From JAJFIE01 sp964344255 (lineage in GTDB: Bacteria; Pseudomonadota; Alphaproteobacteria; Rhodospirillales; Casp-alpha2), in contig CAYFMQ010000009.1 of assembly GCA_964344255.1 (NCBI GenBank), positions 1-64,000 on the forward strand: a stretch of 64,000 bases of DNA, in the 5' to 3' direction. The notes below the pieces were generated by a model, which ran no database searches, had not been told where the DNA came from, and saw nothing but the letters and a program-made list of their open reading frames with translations. Of this stretch, positions 35,099-43,667 are shown piece after piece. The position numbers and the translations under genes were made by a program. Position 1 is the stretch's first letter. Each line of letters begins with the position of its first letter.

Positions 35099-36112
35099 AT
35101 GCAAGACAGAACCATTCTTTCAGATCACATCAAATCCGAATGCGAGCGCCTGGGTGCGGATGAAGATTTCGCCGGCGTCATCCATGACATAGCCGCCGCC
35201 TGTTCCGAGATTTCGCGCCTGGTGCGTCATGGCCGTCTTGCTGGTGATCTGGCAGCGGCGCGCGGCACCAACGTTCAGGATGAAACCCAGAAGGAACTGG
35301 ACATCATTTCAAACGACATCCTGATCGCTCATGCAGAGAAGGGTGGACACCTTCTGGCCGTGGCTTCGGAAGAAATGGACGATTCGCAGGTTTTTTCCGA
35401 AACAGCGGAGTCCGGCAGCTCACGCGGACGCTATCTGTTGCTGTTCGATCCGCTGGACGGCTCGACCAATATCGAGGTCAACGGTCCCGTGGGAACGATT
35501 TTCTCCGTTCTCCCGGCATCTGAAGGCATGACCGGCGCGAACGCAGACTTCCTGCAACCGGGCGTCAACCAGCTTTGCGCCGGATATGTCCTCTACGGCA
35601 TTTCCACGGAAATGGTCCTGACCTTCGGAAACGGCGTCGCTGTCTTTACCCTCGACCCCGATGACGATGTGTTCAAGATGACCAATGGGGATCTGAAAAT
35701 TGCCGAAGATACGTCCGAATTCGCCATCAACGCCTCTAACCAGCGTTTCTGGGAAGCCCCCGTCCAGCGCTACATTGCCGAATGCCTGGAAGGCAAGGAC
35801 GGCCCCCGGGGGAGGAACTTCAACATGCGTTGGGTCGGTGCCATGGTTGCCGACGTGCACCGGATTTTGAGCCGGAGCGGCGTATTCACCTATCCCATTG
35901 ATGAGAAAGTGCGCGCCAAGGGCGGACGCTTGCGCCTGATGTATGAGGCCAACCCCATGAGCATGATTACCGAGCAGGCGGGCGGTCTGGCGTCAACGGG
36001 CCGCGAACGTATTCTGGAATTAAACCCGCAAGACCTGCACCAGCGCGTACCGGTTCTCCTCGGATCGAAGATCGAAGTTCAGCGGCTAATCGACTATCAC
36101 GCCGAAACTTAG
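35099..36112 (+). CDS. fbp: Class I fructose-1,6-bisphosphatase
   Basis: 337 residues. It hydrolyses fructose-1,6-bisphosphate in gluconeogenesis or the Calvin cycle. The metal site FDPLDGSTNIEV, the earlier ASEEMDDS and the substrate region GGRLRLMYEANPMS are present. ATG 35099 is preceded by AAGGA. The gene appears to be a single unit, with tRNA-Glu following. No other Calvin-cycle gene is in the window, so gluconeogenesis is the simpler reading. Confidence 0.95.
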   Translation: MQDRTILSDHIKSECERLGADEDFAGVIHDIAAACSEISRLVRHGRLAGDLAAARGTNVQDETQKELDIISNDILIAHAEKGGHLLAVASEEMDDSQVFSETAESGSSRGRYLLLFDPLDGSTNIEVNGPVGTIFSVLPASEGMTGANADFLQPGVNQLCAGYVLYGISTEMVLTFGNGVAVFTLDPDDDVFKMTNGDLKIAEDTSEFAINASNQRFWEAPVQRYIAECLEGKDGPRGRNFNMRWVGAMVADVHRILSRSGVFTYPIDEKVRAKGGRLRLMYEANPMSMITEQAGGLASTGRERILELNPQDLHQRVPVLLGSKIEVQRLIDYHAET

Positions 36113-36188
36113 AATTTTTGCTCCGGAACCTGCTTTATGGGGCTTGATTTTATGTCCCGGGGCGTATACGAACACTCGCGCTACAGGC

Positions 36189-36264
36189 GGCCCCATCGTC
36201 TAGTGGCCTAGGACGCTGGCCTTTCACGCCGGAAACACGGGTTCGAACCCCGTTGGGGTCACCA
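36189..36264 (+). tRNA. tRNA-Glu (TTC)
   Basis: The acceptor strand GGCCCCA at 36189 pairs with TGGGGTC at the 3' side. The discriminator A (36261) is followed by an encoded CCA. The anticodon loop CTTTCAC gives anticodon TTC, for glutamate. The T-loop TTCGAAC has GGG/CCC flanks. A T-run follows at once and a strong hairpin terminator lies at 36284. Confidence 0.96.
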
Positions 36265-36283
36265 TTTTTTGTAGCCTGACAAC

Positions 36284-36318
36284 AAACCCGCCTCGGAGCA
36301 TGCTCCCGGCGGGTTTTT
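36284..36318 (+). terminator. Intrinsic terminator after tRNA-Glu
   Basis: AAACCCGCC (36284-36292) pairs perfectly with GGCGGGTTT (36308-36316) around a 15-base loop, and a run of T follows. It ends the tRNA-Glu transcript and overlaps the upstream region of the broken sulfotransferase gene. Confidence 0.85.
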
Positions 36319-36388
36319 GTTATCGACATTCATTCAAAACACATCATCGGTAATCTTCCGGCAATCATTTACCCTGTATGCTTCCGGC

Positions 36389-37033
36389 ATGATTTCATCG
36401 AAGCACAAGTTTATCTATATCCATCCCCCGAAAACTGCCGGAAATTCCATCCAGACATTGCTGGCGCCTTTTTCCGATGATCATTTGGTAACACCGGAGA
36501 CTCAGCCAAAGGAGATGGATGCAAGACAGTGGTTTGAGGTCAAGGGTGAAATCACACAGGGGAAACATTCCCCAATCATCCATTATTCAAAGGCCCTGGG
36601 ATCAAAATAATCTGACTACAAGATATTCATAAGTGTCAGGCATCCCTTCGACAGGGCTCTTTCAATGTATTTTTCTCCCAGCAGGAACATCGTTACCTAC
36701 CCAGATGGCCGCTTCATGAAAATAAAAGAACCCGAATGGGATGTAGAGGGATTCAAAACCGTTGTATCCGGCATGCTTCCGATGAAGAGTTACCTGATAT
36801 ACGAAAATTTTCTAAGTGGCGTTGACCAGCTCTTACGTTATGAGAATCTTGCCGACGATTTTACGATGATGTGTCAAATCCTGGGCTTGCCACTAGATGG
36901 TTCCCGTTTACCAATACTGAACGTGTCTTCCGACACATCCGGCAGGCGAGAAGAGCTAAGAAACGATGTAAAGCTACGTTCCTGGGTTGAGGAATTTTTC
37001 ATCGAAGATATGGAACTCTTCGGCTATTGGTAA
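36389..37033 (+). pseudogene. Sulfotransferase-family gene with in-frame TAA
   Basis: From ATG 36389 the frame encodes KFIYIHPPKTAGNSIQTLL, the 5'-phosphosulfate-binding loop of sulfotransferase family 2. It reaches TAA at 36608-36610. The same frame then resumes with SDYKIFISVRHPFDRALSM, which is the matching 3'-phosphate-binding strand and helix, and runs to 37033. Both halves stay in one frame, so a single substitution explains the break. Total length (about 214 codons) is normal to short. It is AT-richer than the flanking genes and sits just after tRNA-Glu, which suggests transfer and decay. Confidence 0.8.
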
Positions 37034-37212
37034 TCAAGGTCCCACAGTTGAACACGCAGCAAGCTGCAACCGCCTTTGTTCCGTTATACACGTTGCTCAC
37101 CATGTTGCTTTTGTTTTCTTGAGCCTCTCTCGGACTTGTGCAAAGACAATCCCTGAAAGCAAATTCAAACTAGCGCCCATGACAGGGACGTTACGGAAGA
37201 AAAGGGATTGGT

Positions 37213-38283
37213 TTGTCATCCAAAGTAACCATCGAATACCAGGTTCATTACCTGAAAAAGAGATTCCCCCTTACCATTAGCCGCGGCGTTTGGGAGGGAG
37301 GCGAAAATCTGTTCGTTAAGCTGACGGACGAGAACGGCCTGACCGGCTGGGGCGAAATGGCGCCCGGCGATACGGAAGGGGCCGACACCGTCGAGGAAGG
37401 CCGGGCCATGCTGGAAGACTTTGTCGCCGGCGATTTCGACCTTTCCAGCATTCACGACAACTGGGCCAGAGCCCGATCCGAAGGCGTTGCGCCCTGCGCC
37501 ATGGCCGCGCTCGACATGGCGTCATGGGATCTGCTGGCGAAACAGGCGGGCATGCCGCTCTACCGTCTTCTGGGGTTGCCGAAACGTTCGGTTCCCACAT
37601 CCGTGACGGTCGGCATCAACCCGCCCGACGTGGTGCGTGAAAGGATTCCACTTCTGCTCAACGGCACCGGCGTCAAGGCGCTGAAGATCAAGCTGGGATC
37701 GCCGGAGGGAACGGAAGCCGACCAGGCGATGTTCGCCGCCNNNNNNNNNNNNNNNNNNNNNNNNNGGCATGACGTAACGTTGCGTGTGGACGCCAACGGT
37801 GGCTGTTCATTGGATGACGCCCGCCTGATGATGGCGTGGCTGGCCGAGCGGGGCGTTGAATATATCGAACAACCCCTCAGGCACGGCGACGAGGAGAACC
37901 TCGCAAATCTGTTCGCCGCCCGGGCGATGCCCATTTTCGTCGATGAGAGCTGCCGCACGGCGGACGATATTCCGGGTTTCGTGGATCGCGTTGACGGCGT
38001 GAACCTGAAACTGATGAAATGCGGCGGCATTACCGAAGCCCTGCGCATCGTCGCCACGGCGCGGGCCTTCGGCCTCAAGACCATGATCGGCTGCATGGGA
38101 GAAAGCTCCATATCCATTGCCGCCGGGGCCTCCCTTGCAGCGCTGTTCGATTATGTCGATCTGGATTCTCATCTGAACCTGGCGCCCGATCCCTGCACCG
38201 GCGCTCCGATGACGGACGGGATCGTGCTGCCCGATGAACTGCCGGGGCATGGCGGCCGATTTAAGGAGCAGGAAGATGCTTGA
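37213..38283 (+). CDS. dgcA: Enolase-superfamily racemase/epimerase (DgcA or dipeptide-epimerase type)
   Basis: 356 codons, with nine undefined residues from the N gap at 37741. MLE-subgroup motifs are present: KxK at Lys158 and Lys160 (LKIKLGS), metal ligands in RVDANGG, IEQP and VDES, and the second base in LKLMKCGG. This acid/base pair serves Ala-Glu dipeptide epimerases and also DgcA, the N-acetyl-D-glutamate racemase. The overlapping DUF1611 gene downstream matches DgcN, which favours the D-glutamate role. The start is TTG 37213 with AAGGG upstream. Confidence 0.8.
   Translation: MSSKVTIEYQVHYLKKRFPLTISRGVWEGGENLFVKLTDENGLTGWGEMAPGDTEGADTVEEGRAMLEDFVAGDFDLSSIHDNWARARSEGVAPCAMAALDMASWDLLAKQAGMPLYRLLGLPKRSVPTSVTVGINPPDVVRERIPLLLNGTGVKALKIKLGSPEGTEADQAMFAAXXXXXXXXXHDVTLRVDANGGCSLDDARLMMAWLAERGVEYIEQPLRHGDEENLANLFAARAMPIFVDESCRTADDIPGFVDRVDGVNLKLMKCGGITEALRIVATARAFGLKTMIGCMGESSISIAAGASLAALFDYVDLDSHLNLAPDPCTGAPMTDGIVLPDELPGHGGRFKEQEDA
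37741..37765. other. Assembly gap of 25 N inside dgcA
   Basis: Twenty-five undefined bases. With the two following G's they make nine codons, and both flanks stay in one reading frame. The missing segment lies between the KxK motif and RVDANGG, where relatives have a similar number of residues. The gap length therefore seems close to the truth. Confidence 0.99.
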
Positions 38284-39307
38284 TAAAAAACAACGGATTA
38301 TCCTGTTCGCCGAAGGGGCCATGGGTTCGACCGACGCCAAGATGACCGAGGGGATTATCCGCTATGGCGACAACCCTGTCGTCGCCGTTATCGACAGCAA
38401 GACTGCTGGCAAGACTGTTGGTGAAGTCTGCCACATGGAATGTGATATCCCCATTGTGGCGACGCCCCAGGAAGCCATGGAACTGGGCGCAGAGGTTCTG
38501 GTGCTGGGCACGGCTCCTTCGGGCGGGCGTGTCCCTGACGACTGGATGGCAGTCCTTGAGGAAGCGGTCGATGCGGGCCTTTCCCTGATCAATGGCCTGC
38601 ATGACCGCCTGAACGACGTGCTAGGCAACCGCTTGAAGCCGGGGCAGTGGATTTGGGACGTTCGCACACCTGTGGGTGAAGCACCCGGCATCGCCGACGC
38701 AAGAGCGGCGGCGCTCGACAACACAAGAGTCCTGATGATCGGCACCGATATGGCTATCGGCAAGATGACGGCAGGACTGGAGCTTCACAGGTGGCTGCGC
38801 AACAACGGTGTCAGTTCCGCATTTATCCCGACGGGACAGATCGGTGTCAGCATCATGGGAACCGGTATCCCGCTGGACGCTCTCAAGGTCGATCACGCTT
38901 GCGGCGCCGTCGAACGGGAAGTCCTGAAGGTTGCGGACCACGATATCGTCATCGTCGAAGGGCAGGGCTCGCTTCTCAACCCCGGCAGCTCGGCCACCTT
39001 GCCCCTGATGCGGGGTAGTTGTCCGAACAAGATGATTTTATGTCACAGGGCAGGCATGGAGTATGTGGACGTTCCGACAGAGGTGAAAATCCCGCCCCTG
39101 AATGATGTTATCCACCTGAACGAAATTCTGGCCTCAGCAGCAGGCGCACTGACCGAAGCAAAAGTCGTCGCCATCGCCCTCAACACCCGTGGTATGGACG
39201 AGGAGACAGCCTTGGCGGAGATCGAAAAGGTTGAACAGGAGACCGGTCTGCCGACCCAGGATGTCGTCCGCTTCGATGCCGGGAAGATCGCCCGTACATT
39301 GCTGTAA
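38276..39307 (+). CDS. dgcN: DUF1611 protein, DgcN-like N-acetyltransferase
   Basis: 343 residues from ATG 38276, with AAGGAG upstream; it overlaps the end of dgcA by eight bases. DUF1611 has an N-terminal Rossmann-like part and a C-terminal P-loop, here GTDMAIGKMTA, with VEGQGSLLNPG further on. In the DgcN-DgcA pathway, DgcN acetylates D-glutamate and DgcA racemises the product to N-acetyl-L-glutamate. The usual order reported is dgcN then dgcA; here it is reversed. A DUF1611 protein paired with dipeptide epimerase activity is an alternative. Confidence 0.82.
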   Translation: MLDKKQRIILFAEGAMGSTDAKMTEGIIRYGDNPVVAVIDSKTAGKTVGEVCHMECDIPIVATPQEAMELGAEVLVLGTAPSGGRVPDDWMAVLEEAVDAGLSLINGLHDRLNDVLGNRLKPGQWIWDVRTPVGEAPGIADARAAALDNTRVLMIGTDMAIGKMTAGLELHRWLRNNGVSSAFIPTGQIGVSIMGTGIPLDALKVDHACGAVEREVLKVADHDIVIVEGQGSLLNPGSSATLPLMRGSCPNKMILCHRAGMEYVDVPTEVKIPPLNDVIHLNEILASAAGALTEAKVVAIALNTRGMDEETALAEIEKVEQETGLPTQDVVRFDAGKIARTLL

Positions 39308-39308
39308 C

Positions 39309-40337
39309 TCAGGCTCCCGGCCAGGTATCACTCAGGCGGTAGCCGCCGGGCCAGGGATCGGTCGGATCCAGCATGTGCTGGTGTGTTCCCGTGATCCACG
39401 CCTGACCGGCAATAGCGGGAACAATGGCAGGCGTTCCCGCCAGATCCACAACCTCGTCGATCATGCAGTCGAATGTTGAATCGATCAGCGAGCGCCCCTG
39501 AAACGGTTCGCCCACCTCGAATTGACCTTTGGCGTGCAGGACCGCCATCCGAGCCGAACATCCCGTGCCGCAGGGGGAGCGGTCGATCTTGCCGGGCTTG
39601 ATGGCGACGGCGTTCCGCCCCGTTTTCAACCCATCAATCGTTTCAACGGGCCCGGCCATCTGGCAGAAGGACAGGTGCGTCCATTCCGCATTTGTCGGAT
39701 GGTGAAAGCCCAGTTGCTCGTTGGCGGCATCGGTGATGCGCACGCCTGTTTGAGCGATATCCAGCGCCTCGTCCGGTGTCAGACCAAACCCCAGGGCAGG
39801 GGCATCGACGATGACGAAACTGTCGCCGCCGTAGGCCGTATCCACCTTCAGCGTTCCAAGCCCTTCAACCTCGATGGTGGCGTCCAGCCTGTCGGCGAAG
39901 GATGGCACGTTCCTGACCCGGACCTTAACTACCTTGCCATCCCTGCAGGACGCTTCCACCTCGACCAGGCCGCCCGGCGCTTCGAGCACCATGTTCGTCA
40001 CCGGCTCCTGCATTTCAATGATGCCGGTTTCCAGCAGAACGGTGGACACGCACATGGAGTTGGAACCGGACATGGGCGGCGTATCGGCAGGCTCCATGAT
40101 GATCCAGCCCATCTGCGCCGCCGGGTTCCTGGACGGTACCAGCAGGTTCACATGCCGGAAGACCCCGCCGCGGGGTTCGTTCAGCACGAAGTTTCTTAAA
40201 GATTCATCTTCGGCGATAAAGCGCGATTGCGCCCACAGGGTATCGCCGGGCGGCGGGGCGACGCCGCCGACGATGACGTCACCGACTTCGCCTTCGGCAT
40301 GGCAACTGACCACATGGATGACCTTTGAGCTGCGCAT
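39309..40337 (-). CDS. Proline-racemase family enzyme, Ser/Cys type (hydroxyproline epimerase or dehydratase)
   Basis: 342 residues. The proline-racemase fold has two active-site positions. Here the first is Ser90 (PPMSGSNSM) and the second Cys256 (IDRSPCGTG). Cys/Cys members are racemases or 4-hydroxyproline 2-epimerases. Thr/Cys members are trans-3-hydroxy-L-proline dehydratases. Ser/Cys members have been reported with epimerase and some dehydratase activity. The neighbour five bases upstream in the operon is a cis-3-hydroxyproline-dehydratase-like enzyme, which supports hydroxyproline use. It converges on dgcN. Confidence 0.85.
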   Translation of the reverse strand: MRSSKVIHVVSCHAEGEVGDVIVGGVAPPPGDTLWAQSRFIAEDESLRNFVLNEPRGGVFRHVNLLVPSRNPAAQMGWIIMEPADTPPMSGSNSMCVSTVLLETGIIEMQEPVTNMVLEAPGGLVEVEASCRDGKVVKVRVRNVPSFADRLDATIEVEGLGTLKVDTAYGGDSFVIVDAPALGFGLTPDEALDIAQTGVRITDAANEQLGFHHPTNAEWTHLSFCQMAGPVETIDGLKTGRNAVAIKPGKIDRSPCGTGCSARMAVLHAKGQFEVGEPFQGRSLIDSTFDCMIDEVVDLAGTPAIVPAIAGQAWITGTHQHMLDPTDPWPGGYRLSDTWPGA

Positions 40338-40342
40338 GGGCG

Positions 40343-41452
40343 TTATCCCTTGGTATATCGGGCAACGGGCTCGCCCAGTGTGTTCCGGTCAGGCTCAATC
40401 CCCAGGCCCGGCGCATCACCCGCCTTCATGTTTCCGTTGTCGCGTTTCGGCGATCCGGTTGCCGTTTGCGCCGTGACATAGCTGTTGAAGTCGGTAGCCG
40501 AGAACCTGAACCGTTCCGGTGTCGAATGAGCAAGATGGGCGATGGCCGCTGTGATGATGTCGCCGCCCCAACTGTCCTCGATGGTCATGGCGATGCCGAG
40601 CGAGACGCACAAATCTCTGATCTGGCGCGCCTTGGTGATACCGCCGACCTTGGATATCTTCAGGTTGATGACATCCATGGCGCCGTCAGCATGCGCTTTC
40701 AGCAGGGCCTGAAGACCATCGATGTTTTCATCCAGAATAAAAGGTCTGGCCGTGCGGCGACGAATGGTCAGGGATTCCTCATAAGACTTGCAGGGCTGTT
40801 CGATATAGACGTCAACATCCCGGACGGCATCCACGACACGCGCCGCTTCATGCATCAGCCAACCGGTATTGGCGTCGGCGACCAGAACCTCGCCCCGATC
40901 CAGGATGGCCCGGGTCGCATGAATACGGGCGATATCGTCTTCCGGATCGCCCCCGACTTTCAGCTGGAACTTGGTGTATCCTTCATCCCTGTATCCGGCG
41001 ATCTTACGCGCCATGACATCCGGCGGTTCCTGGCTGATGGCGCGGTAGAGAGCAACGGACTCGCCGTGCCGTCCACCCAGCAAGTCACACAGAGGAAGCC
41101 CGGTGCGTTTGCCCAACAGGTCCCAGCACGCCATGTCGACGGCGGATTTCACGTAAGGATGACCGAGCAGCGCTGTATCCATGGCAAGGTTGATGGGGCC
41201 GGTCTCGGTCGGGTCCATACCCATCAGATGGGGCGCCAGTTCGGCCACGCCGGTGCGGGCGCCGGGACCATAGGCCGGCAGGTAGAAGGGGCCCAACGGA
41301 CAGACTTCGCCGTAGCCCGATACACCCTCATCCGTTTCGATCTCGATGACCGTGCAGTCGAAGACCTCGACATACTTTCCGTCGGCCCAGGAATATCGGC
41401 CTTCTTTAAGAGGAAGATCCACCTGGTAAACATTGATGGCGGTAATTTCCAT
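40343..41452 (-). CDS. Enolase-superfamily cis-3-hydroxy-L-proline dehydratase-like protein
   Basis: 369 residues from ATG 41452, which has GGGGG just upstream. The frame is open to 41476, but that extension runs into an operator-like repeat. Motifs: KFQLKVGG (lysine pair), ADANTGW, YIEQP, ILDENID for the metal ligands, and NLKISKVGG. The N-terminal GRYSWADGKYVEVFD resembles the enolase-superfamily cis-3-hydroxyproline dehydratase group. The proline-racemase family neighbour fits. Another mandelate-racemase-type acid-sugar or amino-acid enzyme cannot be excluded. Confidence 0.78.
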   Translation of the reverse strand: MEITAINVYQVDLPLKEGRYSWADGKYVEVFDCTVIEIETDEGVSGYGEVCPLGPFYLPAYGPGARTGVAELAPHLMGMDPTETGPINLAMDTALLGHPYVKSAVDMACWDLLGKRTGLPLCDLLGGRHGESVALYRAISQEPPDVMARKIAGYRDEGYTKFQLKVGGDPEDDIARIHATRAILDRGEVLVADANTGWLMHEAARVVDAVRDVDVYIEQPCKSYEESLTIRRRTARPFILDENIDGLQALLKAHADGAMDVINLKISKVGGITKARQIRDLCVSLGIAMTIEDSWGGDIITAAIAHLAHSTPERFRFSATDFNSYVTAQTATGSPKRDNGNMKAGDAPGLGIEPDRNTLGEPVARYTKG

Positions 41453-41474
41453 GAAACCCCCATTTCCCCAAATC

Positions 41475-41507
41475 ATAAGAAATCCGGCATAGCCTGATAT
41501 TTCTTAT
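41475..41507. promoter_or_regulatory. Operator-like inverted repeat between divergent catabolic genes
   Basis: ATAAGAAAT (41475-41483) and ATTTCTTAT (41499-41507) are perfect 9-base arms separated by 15 bases. The spacer holds a smaller palindrome GGCATAGCC. The site lies in the 92-base space between the hydroxyproline dehydratase-like gene and the class III aminotransferase, 22 bases above the first and 37 above the second. This is where a regulator of both would bind. No regulator gene is nearby. Confidence 0.55.
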
Positions 41508-41544
41508 TCTTATACAGTCCCTGAAACGGAAATGGGACCATAGA

Positions 41545-42873
41545 ATGCCAAACGAAGAAATGCAGCAGATGCAGGGACACAATCGCCTGGCCGATGCGCT
41601 GGCGGATGTGAAACAACGATATACCGAGGCCAACCCGAAAAGTCATGAGCGCTGGTTGAATGCCCATAAGGTCATGCCGGGCGGCAATACACGCACCGTC
41701 CTGCATTACGAGCCGTTCCCGGCCGCCATCATCAAGGGAGAAGGGGCTTACCTCTATGATATGGACGGCCACCAATACAGGGATTTCCTGGGCGAGTATT
41801 CAGCTGGCCTCTACGGTCATTCCAACGACATCATTAAGGATGCGCTGAAAGAAGCCATCGACGGCGGTATCGTCCTTGGCGCTCCCAACAGATGGGAGGC
41901 CAGATTGGCGGAAACTCTCTGCCAGCGGTTTCAGTCCATCGACATGATCCGTTTCACCAATTCGGGCACGGAAGCCAACCTGATGGCGCTGGGCGCGGCG
42001 CGCGCCTTTACGGGCCGTAACAAGATCATGGTGATGGACGGAGCCTATCATGGCGGCGTGCTTTACTTCAGCCACGGCGGAACACCGGTGAATGTGCCGT
42101 TTGATGTGGTTTATGCGCCTTTCAATGATACGGATGGGGCTTTGGCCGTCATCGATGAGAACAAAGACGACCTTGCCGCCATTATCCTGGAACCCATGAT
42201 GGGAGCGGGCGGTTGCCTGCCGGCGGAAAAGCCGTTTCTTGAAGCCCTTAGGGCAGCCGCCAGCCAGCACGATATCATCCTGATTTTCGATGAAGTCATG
42301 ACGTCTCGCAGTTCGGGCGGCGGATTGCAGCAAAGGATGGGCGTTTATCCCGACATGACGACCATCGGCAAATATGCCGGCGGCGGTGCAAGCTTCGGGG
42401 CCTTTGGCGGACAGCGGGAAATCATGGCCCAGTTCGATCCCACATCTTCGGATGCGCTGCCCCACGCGGGAACTTTCAACAACAACGTCATGTCCATGGC
42501 TGCCGGATATGCGGGCCTGTCCCAAGTCTTTACGCCGGAAGCGGCGGATAAACTTTTTGACCAAGGGGAAAGTTTCAAGACACGCCTCAATCACATAGCC
42601 ACCGAGCGCGGCGTCGGTGTGCAGGTGACCGGTTGTGGTTCCATCCTTGGCATACACACCCTGTCGCATCCCATAAGAACGCCGGCGGACTCCGAAGACC
42701 CGGTCCCTGACCGGCAGCCGTTACTGCATCTTGAAATGATGTTAAGGGGATTTATCTATGCCCAGCGGGGTTACATGACGTTATCCCTGGCGATGAATGA
42801 CGGTGATCTCGATGCTTTCGCCGAAGCCTTTGGCGAAGTTATCGGCGAACATGCCGACTTGCTGAACGGGTAA
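41545..42873 (+). CDS. Class III aminotransferase (glutamate-1-semialdehyde aminomutase-like)
   Basis: 442 residues. Fold type I PLP enzyme with FTNSGTEANLMALGAARAF for the phosphate site, Asp-Glu in IFDEVMTSRS, and the PLP lysine Lys276 in TIGKYAGGG. It resembles glutamate-1-semialdehyde aminomutase, but the catabolic neighbours and divergent operator argue against heme synthesis. It may act on a D-amino acid, a beta-amino acid or a semialdehyde. Start ATG 41545. Confidence 0.87.
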   Translation: MPNEEMQQMQGHNRLADALADVKQRYTEANPKSHERWLNAHKVMPGGNTRTVLHYEPFPAAIIKGEGAYLYDMDGHQYRDFLGEYSAGLYGHSNDIIKDALKEAIDGGIVLGAPNRWEARLAETLCQRFQSIDMIRFTNSGTEANLMALGAARAFTGRNKIMVMDGAYHGGVLYFSHGGTPVNVPFDVVYAPFNDTDGALAVIDENKDDLAAIILEPMMGAGGCLPAEKPFLEALRAAASQHDIILIFDEVMTSRSSGGGLQQRMGVYPDMTTIGKYAGGGASFGAFGGQREIMAQFDPTSSDALPHAGTFNNNVMSMAAGYAGLSQVFTPEAADKLFDQGESFKTRLNHIATERGVGVQVTGCGSILGIHTLSHPIRTPADSEDPVPDRQPLLHLEMMLRGFIYAQRGYMTLSLAMNDGDLDAFAEAFGEVIGEHADLLNG

Positions 42874-42974
42874 TACCGGAAAATCCTGGTATGAAGGCCT
42901 GCTGTTTTTGCTCGCGCCGGGCTTATGTGGCTGTTAAATACTTCCATCCTTGGGAAAACTGGATGATTTGAGAC

Positions 42975-43628
42975 ATGAAATTTTTCGTAGATACGGCAGA
43001 TACCGATGAAATCCGGAAGCTGGCTGAAACTGGCCTGGTTGACGGCGCCACGACCAACCCGTCGCTGGTCATGAAGTCGGGCGGCGATTTCTTTGAAACC
43101 GTCAAGGAAATCTGCGCCATGGTTGACGGCCCCGTCAGCGCCGAGGTTACGGCAACAGATTATGCCGCCATGGTGGAAGAGGGACGCAAGCTTGCCAAAC
43201 TGGCGAACAACGTCGCCATTAAGGTACCGCTGACGGAAGAGGGTATCCGAGCCTGCAAGACCCTTTCCGATGATGGCCTGATGGTCAACGTAACCCTGTG
43301 TTTTTCACCGGCCCAGGCAATCCTGGCGGCAAAAGCCGGCGCTGCTTTTGTATCGCCGTTTGTCGGCCGTCTGGACGATATCGGCCATGACGGGATGGGA
43401 CTGATTGCCGAAATCGTCGAAATCTATGAAAACTACGATTTCCAGACCGAGGTTCTCGTTGCCTCGGTCCGCCATGTACAGCATGTGGTTGAAGCCGCCC
43501 GTATCGGTGCAGGCGTTGTAACGGCGCCGCCGCAGGTCATTTGGCAAATGTTCAAGCATCCGCTTACCGACAAGGGCCTGGCGGCCTTTTTGACGGACTG
43601 GGAAAAAACCGGTCAATCTATTCTTTAA
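42975..43628 (+). CDS. Transaldolase / fructose-6-phosphate aldolase family protein
   Basis: 217 residues. This short TalC/FSA-type transaldolase starts MKFFVDTADTDEI and contains GATTNPSL, and the Schiff-base lysine is Lys83 in NVAIKVPLT. It works in the non-oxidative pentose phosphate route or as a fructose-6-phosphate aldolase; the two cannot be told apart here. Length is standard. It stands 101 bases after the aminotransferase and probably has its own promoter. Confidence 0.92.
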   Translation: MKFFVDTADTDEIRKLAETGLVDGATTNPSLVMKSGGDFFETVKEICAMVDGPVSAEVTATDYAAMVEEGRKLAKLANNVAIKVPLTEEGIRACKTLSDDGLMVNVTLCFSPAQAILAAKAGAAFVSPFVGRLDDIGHDGMGLIAEIVEIYENYDFQTEVLVASVRHVQHVVEAARIGAGVVTAPPQVIWQMFKHPLTDKGLAAFLTDWEKTGQSIL

Positions 43629-43667
43629 GTGTTGATAAGCATCCAGAATGGTTGAAAAGCCGGGAAA

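Noticed and set aside
36608..36610. In-frame stop considered as recoding (selenocysteine or pyrrolysine)
   Set aside because: The stop is TAA, which is not used for either residue. No recoding element is visible. A mutation or base error is simpler.
36189..37212. tRNA-Glu as attachment site of a genomic island
   Set aside because: No integrase and no repeat of the tRNA 3' end could be found by eye downstream, so only the weaker suggestion of insertion is kept.
40325..41497. 390-codon plus-strand frame opposite the hydroxyproline dehydratase-like gene
   Set aside because: The minus-strand gene has full enolase-superfamily motifs. The plus-strand translation has none and crosses the proposed operator.
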